A stretch of DNA of 64,000 nucleotides, taken from positions 558,001 to 622,000 of the forward strand of contig NZ_CP091036.1 in assembly GCF_021535135.1 (NCBI RefSeq), written 5' to 3'. The DNA is from Antarcticibacterium sp. 1MA-6-2. GTDB lineage: Bacteria; Bacteroidota; Bacteroidia; Flavobacteriales; Flavobacteriaceae. Under the pieces are notes generated by a model that did not search any database, had not been told where the DNA came from, and saw only the letters and a program-made list of their open reading frames with translations. The position numbers and the translations under genes were made by a program. Every line of letters starts with the position of its first letter. The stretch's first letter is position 1. Below, one piece after another: positions 1 to 10,164 of the stretch.

Positions 1-1
1 T

Positions 2-478
2 CATCTTGCCGTCGCCCCCACCAAAATGAACGACTGGTATGAATGGTTTTTAGAAAAAGCCACAGAAATTGGAGTTCGCGAAATTACTCCTGTTATATGT
101 GATCACAGTGAGAGAAAAGTAGTTAAACTGGAACGATTTGAAAGGGTGCTGCAAAGTGCTATGAAACAATCCCTGCACTTAAGTATCCCGGTTCTTCATA
201 AGGAGATCCTGTTTTCAGAATTTATTTCTTCAAAAATTAAGGGAGATAAATTTATAGCTCACTGTGAGGAAAATGAAAAAAAATCTTTAAAATCTGTTTT
301 AAATTCCGGCAGTCACTCTACAATCCTTATTGGTCCCGAGGGAGATTTTTCTTCAGAAGAAATAGAAATGGCCATTAGCAATGGCTGGGTCCCTGTGAGC
401 CTGGGAAATAGCCGCCTGCGAACAGAAACTGCAGCAATAGTTGCCTGCCATACCGCCGCTCTGGCAAATGAAATATAA
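2..478 (+). CDS. rsmE: 16S rRNA m3U1498 methyltransferase RsmE, 5'-truncated
   Basis: This is the C-terminal two thirds of RsmE, which methylates N3 of U1498 in 16S rRNA in the cytoplasm. The frame is open from base 2, so the true start lies left of the window; the first internal ATG at 26 is not the start, because the codons before it already read LAVAPTK, a family-typical segment. The SPOUT knot is recognisable: WFLEKATEIG early, then LIGPEGDFS (SAM-binding loop) and LGNSRLRTETAA near the end. It ends with TAA at 478 and is followed by a short AT-rich gap before the next plus-strand gene. The assignment rests on these three motifs; only the missing N-terminal PUA-like domain cannot be checked. 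Confidence 0.93.
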   Translation, partial: HLAVAPTKMNDWYEWFLEKATEIGVREITPVICDHSERKVVKLERFERVLQSAMKQSLHLSIPVLHKEILFSEFISSKIKGDKFIAHCEENEKKSLKSVLNSGSHSTILIGPEGDFSSEEIEMAISNGWVPVSLGNSRLRTETAAIVACHTAALANEI

Positions 479-578
479 GGAAATTTATAAGTTTTCTTTA
501 AGATAACTTAAACCTTCTGCTTTTTATATTTTTATATCTTCGGTTTTATTAATGTACGTTCGCAGTACACGCCTGCCC

Positions 579-1227
579 ATGAAATTAAGGAGCCTACTTT
601 TAATTTTTATTGCCGTTTTAAGCTGGAGCATTTCTGCACAGGAAATAGCAGTTTTAAAATATCAGGGAGGAGGAGACTGGTACTCCAACCCCACTTCACT
701 TCCCAACCTAATTAAATTCTGTAACGAAAATATTAATACTGCTATAAATCCCAAACCCGCGACTGTTACTCCCGGAAGTACTGACCTTTACCAGTTCCCC
801 TTTATTCATATGACGGGACATGGAAACGTTTACTTTAGTGATGAAGAAGCAACAAATCTTAGGAATTACCTCCTGAGTGGAGGTTTTTTACATATAGATG
901 ATAATTATGGTATGAATGAATACCTGCGGAAGGAATTAAAAAAAGTTTTTCCTGATAAGGAACTTCAGGAACTACCATGCAAGCCATCCTATTTTTAATG
1001 CAGCTTATTCTTTCCCGAACGGACTGCCAAAGATTCACGAGCATGACGGCCTACCTCCCCAGGCCTTTGGCATTTTTGAAAACAAGAGACTTGTTTGTCT
1101 TTTTACATACGAAAGTGATTTGGGAAATGGATGGGAAGATCCGGCGGTACATAATGATCCTGAAGAAGTAAGGCTTAAAGCATTGCAAATGGGGGCGAAC
1201 ATAATTAAATATGTTTTTGAAAATTGA
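579..1227 (+). pseudogene. DUF4159 domain protein, secreted, frameshifted
   Basis: A DUF4159 family protein of about 215 residues, common in Bacteroidota and of unknown biochemical role. I chose ATG 579 because it gives a clean signal peptide (KLRSLLLIFIAVLSWSISAQ); an ATG at 552 would only add charged residues. The domain shows FIHMTGHGNVYFSDEE, GGFLHIDDNYG and, after the break, IHEHDGLPPQAFG and YESDLGNGWEDP, all family-typical. The frame breaks near 973-978: the first part runs to about residue 132, then continues in another frame to TGA 1227. Downstream conservation is excellent, so I infer a single-base consensus error rather than real decay. The next gene starts 3 bases after the stop, suggesting an operon. 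Confidence 0.8.
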
Positions 1228-1229
1228 GT

Positions 1230-1748
1230 ATGCAGCTATCACATAACGAACACATTTCACAATTAAAGAAATTTCCGCTAATTGTTCTTTCAGATAATCT
1301 TATTGGGGATGCAAACCTGGGAAGCCTCTTTCGACTTGCAGATGCTTTCAATATTGAAAAAGTGGTTTTTTGCGGTACACCAGTCGATATCAGCAGTAAC
1401 AGGTTGAAAAAAACAGCTAGGACCACTTTTCAAACAGTATTTTATGAACAATGGGAAAGTACAGAGGAGGCGCTTAAAAGTTACCTTTTGCGTGGCTATT
1501 ATCCAATGGCCCTGGAAATAACAGAAGATAGTGTTCCAATTAATAGTCTTAGCTTTGAAGATAAGGATAAGGTGCTTCTAGTTGTAGGAAATGAGAGGTA
1601 TGGTATTTCCTCAGAAGTTCTCGATCTAATCAATAAAAAAATTTATATAAAAATGTTTGGCCACAACAGCAGCATGAACGTCGCCCAGGCCACAGGTATT
1701 GCTCTTTATGAAATTACAAAAACACTTCCTCCCTTTCATGAGAAATAA
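1230..1748 (+). CDS. TrmH/SpoU family RNA 2'-O-methyltransferase
   Basis: A small SPOUT RNA ribose methyltransferase of 172 residues, containing only the SpoU catalytic domain. Motifs seen: NLIGDANLGSLFRLADAF (motif 1, with the conserved N and R), LLVVGNERYGIS (motif 2) and SSMNVAQATGIALYEI (motif 3, SAM-binding knot). ATG 1230 is preferred; a TTG at 1224 in the same frame overlaps the previous stop. The target base cannot be told from sequence; family members modify tRNA or 23S rRNA. It lies in a run of plus-strand genes with tiny gaps, consistent with co-transcription. Confidence 0.88.
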   Translation: MQLSHNEHISQLKKFPLIVLSDNLIGDANLGSLFRLADAFNIEKVVFCGTPVDISSNRLKKTARTTFQTVFYEQWESTEEALKSYLLRGYYPMALEITEDSVPINSLSFEDKDKVLLVVGNERYGISSEVLDLINKKIYIKMFGHNSSMNVAQATGIALYEITKTLPPFHEK

Positions 1749-1760
1749 TATCTTTACCAG

Positions 1761-2849
1761 GTGAACGCTAAATCTTTTTCTTACGGAATTTTACGGGCAG
1801 TAGGTATAATGGTGGGAATTTTCCTGCTATTGTATTTTTTATACACTATTCAAAGTGTACTTGTTTATATAGCTGTTGCCGCAGTAATATCGCTAATAGG
1901 CCGTCCTGTCGTTATCTTTTTACGATCTACCTTACGCATTCCAAATCAAATAGCAGTAGTAATGGTCCTTCTCCTGGTCCTCTCTGTTTTTGTAGGAATT
2001 ATTTTAGTTTTTGTACCTATAGTCATTGAACAAACTTATCATCTTGGGCAGATAGACATAGAAGCCTTTAAAAGCGATATTAACGAATTAAATGATCAGG
2101 TAAATACCTATTTGGGTGTAGAAGAAATTAATATCCTCGAGAGCCTTAGGCAAAGCGAATTTATGAGGAGCCTTGATATGAATATGATTCCAAGATTTCT
2201 CAATAGTGTTTTTGGTATTCTTGGTGCTACTCTTATTGCTGTTTTTTCTATAATTTTTATTTCATTTTTCCTTCTTAAAGACAGTAAATTGATGCTTAAT
2301 AGTATCCTTGTTTTTGCTAATAAAGGGGAAGAAGATAAATTCCAGAGGGTTTTTAATAAGATAAAAATTCTTTTATCTCGATATTTCGTAGGGCTTACCC
2401 TCCAAATCACTGTACTTTTTATCCTCTACATACTTTTGCTCAGTATCTTTGAGATTAATAATCCTGTTGCTATAGCTTTTATTTGTGCAATACTAAATTT
2501 GGTACCATACCTGGGACCAATATTTGCAGGAATTCTTATGGCATTATTTGTAATCTCCAGTAACCTGGGAGCCGATTTCCAAACGTTTATCTTGCCAAGA
2601 GTGGTATATGTAATGCTGGGATATGGAATTGCCCAGCTTATAGACAATTTCATTAGTCAGCCACTTATATTCGGCGCCAGTGTAAGATCCCATCCCCTTG
2701 AGATATTTTTAATTATCTTAATTGCGGGACTTCTGTTTGGAGTCGTGGGAATGGTAGTGGCGATTCCGTTTTATACTGCTTTAAAAGTTATTGCAAAGGA
2801 GTCACTTAGTGAATATAAGATCGTAAAAAGACTTACCCGGGATCTTTAA
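1761..2849 (+). CDS. AI-2E family transporter (PerM/TqsA-like permease)
   Basis: A polytopic inner-membrane protein of 362 residues of the AI-2E/PerM family. Hydrophobic segments cluster at residues 10-85 (three helices), 150-180, 210-290 and 300-345. The family-typical segments NLVPYLGPIFAG and LLFGVVGMVVAIPFYTALKV are present near the C-terminus. The start is a GTG at 1761, 12 bases after the previous stop; no ATG upstream fits. The family includes autoinducer-2 exporters and sodium/proton antiporters, and the substrate cannot be inferred here. It sits between the SpoU gene and the THUMP-like methyltransferase gene. Confidence 0.9.
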   Translation: MNAKSFSYGILRAVGIMVGIFLLLYFLYTIQSVLVYIAVAAVISLIGRPVVIFLRSTLRIPNQIAVVMVLLLVLSVFVGIILVFVPIVIEQTYHLGQIDIEAFKSDINELNDQVNTYLGVEEINILESLRQSEFMRSLDMNMIPRFLNSVFGILGATLIAVFSIIFISFFLLKDSKLMLNSILVFANKGEEDKFQRVFNKIKILLSRYFVGLTLQITVLFILYILLLSIFEINNPVAIAFICAILNLVPYLGPIFAGILMALFVISSNLGADFQTFILPRVVYVMLGYGIAQLIDNFISQPLIFGASVRSHPLEIFLIILIAGLLFGVVGMVVAIPFYTALKVIAKESLSEYKIVKRLTRDL

Positions 2850-2858
2850 TAATTTATA

Positions 2859-4039
2859 TTGAACAAAGCACTTTTACAGGAGGAAGTTCAGAAGTTTATT
2901 CTTAATAATATTGATGCTGATGTATCTAAACTTATACTTAAAGGTAGTTCCTTTAAAAATATATCTTCCAGAGAATTAGCAATTCAAATTACAGCAAAGA
3001 AAAAAGCAAATAAGAAGTTGCCCCGGTGGTTTAATGCTGAAAGTATTATTTTCCCTCCCAACATAAATCTTGAGCAAACTTCTTCGGAAATAACCGCTCG
3101 ATATAAAGCCAAGTCTTGTCAACGGCAAGAAGCTGATCGACCTAACAGGTGGTTTTGGAATAGACGCGTTCTTTTTTGCTGAAAATGTGGAACAGGTAAT
3201 CCATTGTGAACAGGATGAAGATCTATCTGAAATAGCTTAGTCATAATTTTAAAATCCTTGGTGCAGATAATATCAAAACTGTAACAGGTGACAGTCTCCA
3301 ATACCTTAAAGCTTCAGAGGAAAAATTTGACTGGATCTACCTCGATCCTGCAAGAAGAGATGACTACGGCGGAAAAGTTTTTCTGCTGGAACAGTGTACT
3401 CCTGATGTTCCTGCAAATCTGCAGCTGTTTTTTCAGAAGGCAGATTGCATTTTAATTAAAATGTCTCCTTTACTTGATTTTAAAGCCGGATTATCTGAAT
3501 TAAAGAATGTTTCAGCAATACATATTGTGGCGGTGAGAAACGAGGTGAAAGAGCTGCTCTGGCTTTTGGAAACAAATCCTTCAGAAGAAATAACTATAAC
3601 AGCAATCAATTTTCAGAAAAATAAAAAACAGGTTTTCACTTCTTCTTTGTCTAAAGCCACTACTGATGCCCCATTAAGTTTGCCTCAGGATTATATTTTT
3701 GAACCCAATGCAGCGGTTATGAAGAGCGGATTATTTGCTGAAGTGGCTATGGCTACGGGAACGAAAAAACTGCATTTTAATTCTCATCTGTACACCTCAA
3801 ATGAACCTGGAGATTTTCCCGGTAGAACATTTAAACTCATTGAAACTTTACCCTACAACAGAAAAGCACTCAAAAAGAGAGATGATCTAAAAAAGGCTAA
3901 TATCGCTACCAGGAACTTTCCAAAATCGGTTGAAGCTATCAGGAAGGAATTGAAAATAGAAGACGGGGGAAATAGCTATTTGTTCTTCACTACTAATATG
4001 AAGAATGAGAAAATCGTTCTTATTTGTGAGAAAATTTAG
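2859..4039 (+). pseudogene. Class I SAM methyltransferase with THUMP-like C-terminal domain, frameshifted twice
   Basis: An RNA methyltransferase-like protein of about 390 residues, family THUMP_1-like, in three pieces. Piece one (TTG start at 2859) carries the N-terminal region. Piece two reads LIDLTGGFGIDAFFFAENV, the SAM-binding motif I, followed by HCEQDEDLSEIA. Piece three reads DSLQYL, then DWIYLDPARRDDYGGKVF, the conserved DPARR catalytic-type motif, and runs to TAG at 4039. Breaks lie near 3113 and at 3236-3240, where the sequence reads GCTTAGT and a one-base correction restores the frame. Every piece is well conserved, so the gene is probably intact in the organism. Confidence 0.8.
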
Positions 4040-4050
4040 TTAATGCTATA

Positions 4051-4081
4051 GACCTCACAGGTCTTCGAGACCTGTGAGGTC
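4051..4081. repeat. Perfect 14-bp inverted repeat (hairpin), copy 1
   Basis: Two perfect 14-base arms (gacctcacaggtct and its complement) with a 3-base loop, immediately after the methyltransferase stop and between convergent genes. The shared core CCTCACAGGT recurs in the hairpin at 4175. There is no T-run, so it is not a classical terminator by itself; a dispersed REP-like palindrome or an RNA-stability hairpin is more likely. Confidence 0.8.
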
Positions 4082-4174
4082 TTAGAAAAGAACTGTTGCT
4101 CTGGCTTTTCTACACAACAATTCTTAAGAACTAGAGACTTCTTTTAATCGGTTTACGTTAGAATTTTTCTAATC

Positions 4175-4207
4175 AAACCTCACAGGTTTTAAAAACCTGT
4201 GAGGTTT
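4175..4207. repeat. Perfect 15-bp inverted repeat (hairpin), copy 2
   Basis: Arms aaacctcacaggttt and complement, 15 of 15 paired, 3-base loop. It shares the CCTCACAGGT core with the hairpin at 4051 but has different outer bases, each compensated on the opposite arm. It lies 21 bases downstream of the stop codon of the minus-strand ligase gene, so the two hairpins bracket the convergent intergenic space and may act as bidirectional 3' ends. Confidence 0.8.
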
Positions 4208-4228
4208 ATTCCCCTAGGTGGTCTCTTC

Positions 4229-5509
4229 TCACCTGTAGTCCCTAAAATATTGCGGTTTCCTACTTCCTTCAGGAATTCTCAGGATTTCAATTTCTTCCTT
4301 TTTTACCAGTTGTAAATCCGGAGTAACTTGCAGTCTGGATTTAAAGTGCTCTATCAATACTTTTACTCTGTCCAATGGAAAGGAGTCAGCTACCTTTACT
4401 GTAAGCAAATCTGTGCCGAGTTCTCCCCTTCTTGCTTCAATGACAAAAGTTTCTATTCCTTCAAAATTTGTCAGGATTTCAATTACGTTCTGCGGATAAA
4501 TACTGGTCCCTTTTAGCTTTATCATTTGTTTTTTACGTCCCACGACAGAACTCAGTCTTTCTGTATTTCTTCCACAGGCACAGGGAGCATTGGTGTAGGT
4601 GAGCATGTCTCCGGTTGCAAATCTTAGCAGTGGCATCGTTTGAGATTGAAGAGGTGTAACTACTAATTCACCGATCTCTCCCGGTTGAACGGGGTTACCT
4701 TCAAGGTCCAGGATTTCAGTAAAAATTAATTCGGGCTGAATATGATTTCCTTTATGAACCTCACATTCTGTAAAAGCAGTAGCCATTTCGGTAGAAGCAT
4801 AAGTCGAAAATAACTCTATGTCCCAAAGTTCACTTATCCTGGACCCAAGTGCGTTAAGGGAATAATCTACACCTCTTATTGGCTCCCCAATACAGATTGC
4901 CGCTTTAACTGAAGTGTTTTTAAAGTCTATATTATTCTCTTTGGCGTACAGCAGCATTTTCAACAAAAATGAAGGTACAGCTACGAGATACTTCGCTTTA
5001 AACCTTTCAATAGAATCCCATTGTAGCTGTGGTAACCCGCTTCCGGTGCGGATGATTCCCGCTCCCAACTTCCGAAGTCCCAGGAAATACGCCAGTCCCG
5101 CCATAAATCTGCGATCCAGGGTTGTCGTGATTTGCACAATATCCTCTTTCTCTACTCCCGCGAGTTTAAAAGATCCAAATTCATTTGTTGTCAGCCGCTC
5201 GAGATCGGCATCGTTTAATCCCATACTTACAGGACTACCTAAAGTTCCTGAGGTAGTAACATAATCGATAACCTCGTGCCTGGGAACAGCATAAAATCTG
5301 TCGTTAGACTGCTGCAGGTCTTCCTTTGTTGTTATCGGCAGCTTTTTAAAATCTTCGTAGGACTGAATATTTTGAACATTGACATTTCTATGATCAAGAA
5401 GCTCTGTATAAAAAGGTGAATTTAGTTGAAGGTATGCCAGCTGTTTTTTAAGCTGTAGCCATTGTACCTGCTTAATTTCCTCAATTGATGCTTTATGAAG
5501 GTTGGACAT
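4229..5509 (-). CDS. Phenylacetate-CoA ligase-like adenylate-forming enzyme (aryl-polyene starter ligase)
   Basis: An ANL-superfamily adenylating ligase of 426 residues, PaaK type. Visible are the P-loop TTSGTLGSPVSMG near residue 86, CIGEPIRG, STYASTEMATAF, the RFATGDMLTY motif and the C-terminal domain beginning about residue 330, ending PEGSRKPQYFRDYR. In aryl-polyene and flexirubin clusters such ligases activate an aromatic acid and load it on the pathway ACP; with a tyrosine ammonia-lyase at the far end of the same operon, p-coumarate is the inferred substrate. It is the last gene of the minus-strand pigment operon, 3 bases after the C45 acyltransferase stop. Confidence 0.85.
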   Translation of the reverse strand: MSNLHKASIEEIKQVQWLQLKKQLAYLQLNSPFYTELLDHRNVNVQNIQSYEDFKKLPITTKEDLQQSNDRFYAVPRHEVIDYVTTSGTLGSPVSMGLNDADLERLTTNEFGSFKLAGVEKEDIVQITTTLDRRFMAGLAYFLGLRKLGAGIIRTGSGLPQLQWDSIERFKAKYLVAVPSFLLKMLLYAKENNIDFKNTSVKAAICIGEPIRGVDYSLNALGSRISELWDIELFSTYASTEMATAFTECEVHKGNHIQPELIFTEILDLEGNPVQPGEIGELVVTPLQSQTMPLLRFATGDMLTYTNAPCACGRNTERLSSVVGRKKQMIKLKGTSIYPQNVIEILTNFEGIETFVIEARRGELGTDLLTVKVADSFPLDRVKVLIEHFKSRLQVTPDLQLVKKEEIEILRIPEGSRKPQYFRDYR

Positions 5510-5512
5510 TTC

Positions 5513-7173
5513 TTATATTTTTCTGTAACTCTGCTCAATTCTTTTTCGAAGAAACTCTTCCTCCTGTAAAGTAGAAACTTCCCTTTTTAGCGCCTGCTTA
5601 AAGTAAATCACCGCATTTTTAAAATCTTTTTGGGTGTAATAATACTCTCCTACCAAATAGTACGACTTCCAGAAGTGCGGATTTAACGCAGGCAGCTTAA
5701 ATAATTTTTTTCGGAAATAGTTTCTCTTTTAACAATACTCCGTGACACCTCCTCACTTAAGGAACGGAATTCTCTATAATTTCTGAAAGCCTGGGAGTCT
5801 AAAAACTTATCTGCAGGTATTACATCTTCTTCAGAAACCACGCTCTCCCTCCTGCCTTCAGAAAATTTACTGAAAGCTTCTTCGAGATCAAAAGCTACAA
5901 AAGTCCCTAATTGGTATGGATTTGCGGATACCCACACTTTTCTTTCGGAAGGCTTAAATAATATTCCGTGGTGTGCAAGTAATTGATTAATTGCTTTTTC
6001 ATTTCCCAGGCCAATAGCCTCTTCCTGCAAACCTTTTGTATTTCTAAGGATAGCTGCTGCTTTCCCGGGATTCAAAACTTCATTCTTATTTACCAATTCC
6101 TGCATTCGTTCAAATCGGTACCGGGTATGGCTTTCGTTTATAGCCTGTTGATTCCGCCGATCCTTTTTATAGGTATCACTCTGAAAATGGTTGCTACAAA
6201 TTAAATGGTTGGAATTGTCTACCTCGTGAACCCCAAATTTTCCGGGTGCTACCTCAATGACTAGAGCCTTATTTTCAGCTGCGCTTCCTAGCATAATAGC
6301 TTCTGAAACAAAGACTTCCCTATTTTTTGCTATTTGAATTGCTTCTTCTGTAGTTGCAGCATATTGCAAAATTTCCCGCGCAACAAGAGAAACCGGAGAT
6401 TTTGCTTTTAATGGAATTTTTGATTTTCCGGCATTTATGGTTACGCTCAGGCCTTTTTCATTCATCCCGCTTACCACTCCTATCATTCCGCCCCAGGTGT
6501 ACATCATAAATTTGTGGCCTTGTTCAGGATTTACAAAAGCAGCAATCTTTTCTTCTGCAAATTCATCGCTCACATATAAGTCAAAATTCCGTCCCAACAG
6601 AAGCTTTCCGTCACTTGTTTTTTGATCCCAGGCAGCAAAAGACGTGCAACCCACGAGCATAAGGTCCTGTAATGCGTGGCCTATATCGTGAGCCCCGTGC
6701 AAATAAAGAGACCGAACGTACGGTGGAGCAAATGAATCATACTTGTGTTGAGCAAAACGTGAAACCCCATAAATTTCCTTTTTATATTCTTCCGGTACGT
6801 GTAAATACATTTCGCGGTTAAACCAGGCAACTACTTTACTAAGGAAATTTTGATATCCCCCCGCGGGAACAAGGCTCTCGATCTTTTCCATGATCGCTAC
6901 TTCCTGCTTATACATTAATTCCCGGGTAAGACTGCCGTTTACCAATCCACGTTCCAGGGCATCTCCTTCAATGTAAAGTTCCCAAATTCCGTACTTGTTT
7001 TTAAGAAGAGTATTTTTCCCTATACTGTATAGGCTGTCATTGTGTTTTGTGCGAAGTGTATCAATAGTTTCAATTCCGGAGATATCCGGTCGGTCCTCCA
7101 TTGATTTTCTGACTCCACAGGAATTGAGGAGGATTAAAAAAATGACAGATATGTAGAAACAACTTCTTTTCAA
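5513..7173 (-). pseudogene. C45 family autoproteolytic acyltransferase/hydrolase lipoprotein with TPR-like tail, frameshifted
   Basis: An acyl-CoA:6-APA acyltransferase (C45, AAT) family protein. An N-terminal lipoprotein signal (FLILLNSCG) is followed by the Ntn-hydrolase domain with LMLVGCTSFAAWD, whose Cys should become the N-terminal nucleophile after self-cleavage, then LLGRNFD. The main frame ends at 5683 after about 496 residues, but shifting past an A7 run near 5700 opens about 60 more codons to TAA at 5513. These read like a TPR (ALNPHFWKSYYLVGEYYY, then KNAVIYFKQAL). Homologues are regular members of flexirubin clusters, possibly for acylation of the pigment; that role is inferred. 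The 3-base gap to the ligase supports the extended C-terminus. Confidence 0.78.
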
Positions 7174-7181
7174 AATAAACC

Positions 7182-10164
7182 CTATTCAACTTTCTTCAGC
7201 ATTACAACCTCATTCTGTCTGTAAGCAATTTCAAAGTTATAATCTAAGATCCACCTATAAGAATAATCGGGATCCAGAATTACTATTTTTTTTAATGTGG
7301 ATCCCAGCAGTCTTTTTAGATCAATACCTTCAGGTTCCTTAGAAGTATCAGATAGAATGACAGTATTAAAATCCTTCAGATTTTCAGGCATAGAGCTAAG
7401 TGAAACTCAGATTATTTGATGTATTTCTGAAAGTATTTTCTGCTACTTCACTTTTTTCAGGGTCGGGTTCATAGCCTGTTATTCCGGTAGCTCCACTTTT
7501 GTAAGAAAGAAAAACAGGAAGAACTCCATAACCGGAGTGAATATGTAATACCTGATCCTTTTCATCCAGAAATTCTGCTATTTTTAGATATCGCTCCTTA
7601 TCAGTTTCGAATTCTCTCTTTACCTCGTCAAACGCTTTTTTATACCTGTAATTATCGTAAACCTCCTTTTTAAAATAGAGCTGATTTTCATTTCCAATAA
7701 ACTTCGATCTATAATAGAGGCTGCTTAAACTAAAAGGGGGTCTTCCCTCTTTTTTTCTCTTTACGAAGAGCCTGTCAAAAATAAAGCCCTGTATAACAAA
7801 GGCCACAGATACTGCGGCTAAAATGCCTATTATTGAAACAACAGAAATGGACCGCAGTACCGGGTGTTTTGCGAAGAACAAAGCGCCAATCCCCAGAAGG
7901 GTTGTAATAACCGATAGTAAGATTGAGGTCCTATAGGTATTGAGAACTTTGGTTGAGGATTCGTACTCCTTCAAAAAAGCATTGGTGATAAAAATACTGT
8001 AATCCAGTCCCAGGCCAAAAATGAAGGTGGAAATAATAATATTCAGGATATTAAAATCAATTTTTAAAATTGCCATTAATCCCAGGGCAATTACCCAGGT
8101 TACACCAATTGGAATTAAAGTGAGTAAAGTCAACTCAATAGACCTGTAAAAGAATAGTAACATCAGGAATACTGCCAGTAAGGAATAGCCAATCAATCTG
8201 TTGAAATCATTCTTCAGGTTTCCAAGGAAAGTTTCGTTAAGTTGCTTTCGGTCAATGACAACTGTATTATCCCTTCCATCAAACCTGTCGATCACCTGTT
8301 GAAGATTTTCCGGCTCAACATTAATGGAGGTTGTAACCGTGGCAAAATTTTCTCCGGAAGAAATGAAATCATCAAGGTATAAAATTGAAATATTCCTGTA
8401 ATCGTCCAGATAAAGCGTTTCAAAATTTTCTGAAAGCAGATTATAAAAACTATCAAAACTCTCAGCACGAAAGCCGAAGCTGTCCGATTCCCGGACCAAA
8501 TTCTTCCGTACCTGCTGTTCTGTAGGTTCTGTCCAGAATTCATTCCATCTGGTAATCCTCTCCAGTTGCGTTCTGGTAGAGAGCACCACCCCTCCTATAC
8601 TACTGAAATTGGATATTTCCCCCTCCTCCTCCAATTCCTGAAGCTCCCCGTATAGTTCGTTATTGTTTTCGAGGGCTTCATCAATAGAGTTTCCGTAGGA
8701 TACGAGATAAATTGATTTGGCAGCTCTCCCGGCAATTTGTTGAACCTTCTGCTCCTTAATTTTTATCTCTTCCGGCTCATAATTTAGTTCTGCCAGGTCT
8801 GAATTAAAATTAACCGATGTGAAAGTGAACAGGCCAATCACAAACATCAATGAGATTATAATGACCAATGGATTATTCTTATGGAAGCTAAAGGAGGAAA
8901 TTTTGTCGATGAAAGTTGGCTTCTCCCGAATTGTCTCGGGGATCTTGTAAAGCAAAGGGATCAGGATCAGTGCAAAGATTGAAGATACCACTACACTTAT
9001 CGCTGCAAAGATTCCCAGGTCATTTAAGGCTTCACTTCTTACAAATAACAGACATAGGAACGCAATAGCAGTTGTAAAGCTGCTCATTAAAACCGGACCC
9101 GTCACCTCGCGATATAGTTTTCCCACATTCCTGTTACTTTTGAAGTGAGTAAGGATGTGCAAAGAATAATCTATACTTATACCTAAAAGAATGGCCCCTA
9201 TTCCAAGGGAAATTGCAGATACAGTATCTTTAATAAGGTATAAAGCAGCTACAGCTGTAAGTCCTCCAATGACGACCGGGAGAAATAAAACAAGAGGCAC
9301 GTAGAGCCTTCTGTAGTAAAAAATCAAAATGAATAGCAGAATACAAGCGGCTATACCAATGGTTAATTGTATATCCTTTTTAATTTGTCTCGCGTTGGCT
9401 ATGGAGTAAAGAACTCCACCAAAATAATCTCCTTCTACCTTTGCGAATTCCTGATTAAGGTTTTGCTGAATTTGGTCCAGCTTCCTGATAAAAAGTGCAT
9501 TTTCTTCGGTCTCAGAAGCGGGTAAGGCTGTAGAAAGAAACAGGAGTACGTGCCTGTGATCTTTGGTGATCAGGAAGTTGTTGTACAATTCAAAATCTTC
9601 ATCTACCTGTAATTCCTGAAGCTTTTGTAGTCCGAGGCTGGTAATGGATAGAGGATCTTTAAAAATAAAATCCTTGGTAACCAATCCCGTGGGTGAGATG
9701 AGAGTTTTATAATTTTCCTCAAGTAGGTTTTTGATACTGTCCCGGGGAAGTCTTTCTTCTATTTCAGAATAATCATCTTCATTTAGAAAAAGAGGGAGGT
9801 TGTTGTAAACGAAATTGTAGATTTCCCTGATGCCTTCCTCCGGTACTTTACCCTGAACATCTTCTACATATTCCGGCAGTTGAAGTTCAAGGGAATCTAA
9901 AAACTGTTGCGCATATAATGTTACCTCTTCGGGATCGGGTTCTTCAGAAGTTGAAGAAACAGTAATAATTAGTTTATCTGAAAATTCTGTTTGATCCAGC
10001 ACCTTCCGCAGTACATCCTGCCTTTCTCCGGAAGGAATCAGGCTGGCAATATCTTCCTCCAGATTGATCTTTAAGGCAAGAAAAACTATGGCGCCAATAA
10101 AACATAATAGTGCGACAACTGCAAGTAATTTGTGTCGTAATAAGAAGTTGTGAATCTGAAACAT
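7182..10164 (-). pseudogene. MMPL/RND-type exporter fused to a methyltransferase-like domain, frameshifted
   Basis: A membrane exporter of about 993 residues. An N-terminal helix is followed by a periplasmic loop with PSGERQDVLR, a first block of helices (about 245-400), a second loop and a second block (about 625-760), the RND/MMPL two-fold plan. The last 200 residues form a soluble domain that resembles a SAM-methyltransferase fold (IHSGYGVLPVFLSY, ITGYEPDPEKSEVAENTF). The main frame stops at 7396 in the 7-mer GCTAAGT (7395-7401); one base less joins the remaining 69 residues. MMPL proteins in pigment clusters are thought to move the product to the outer membrane, working with the LolA-like protein upstream in the operon. 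Confidence 0.82.
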
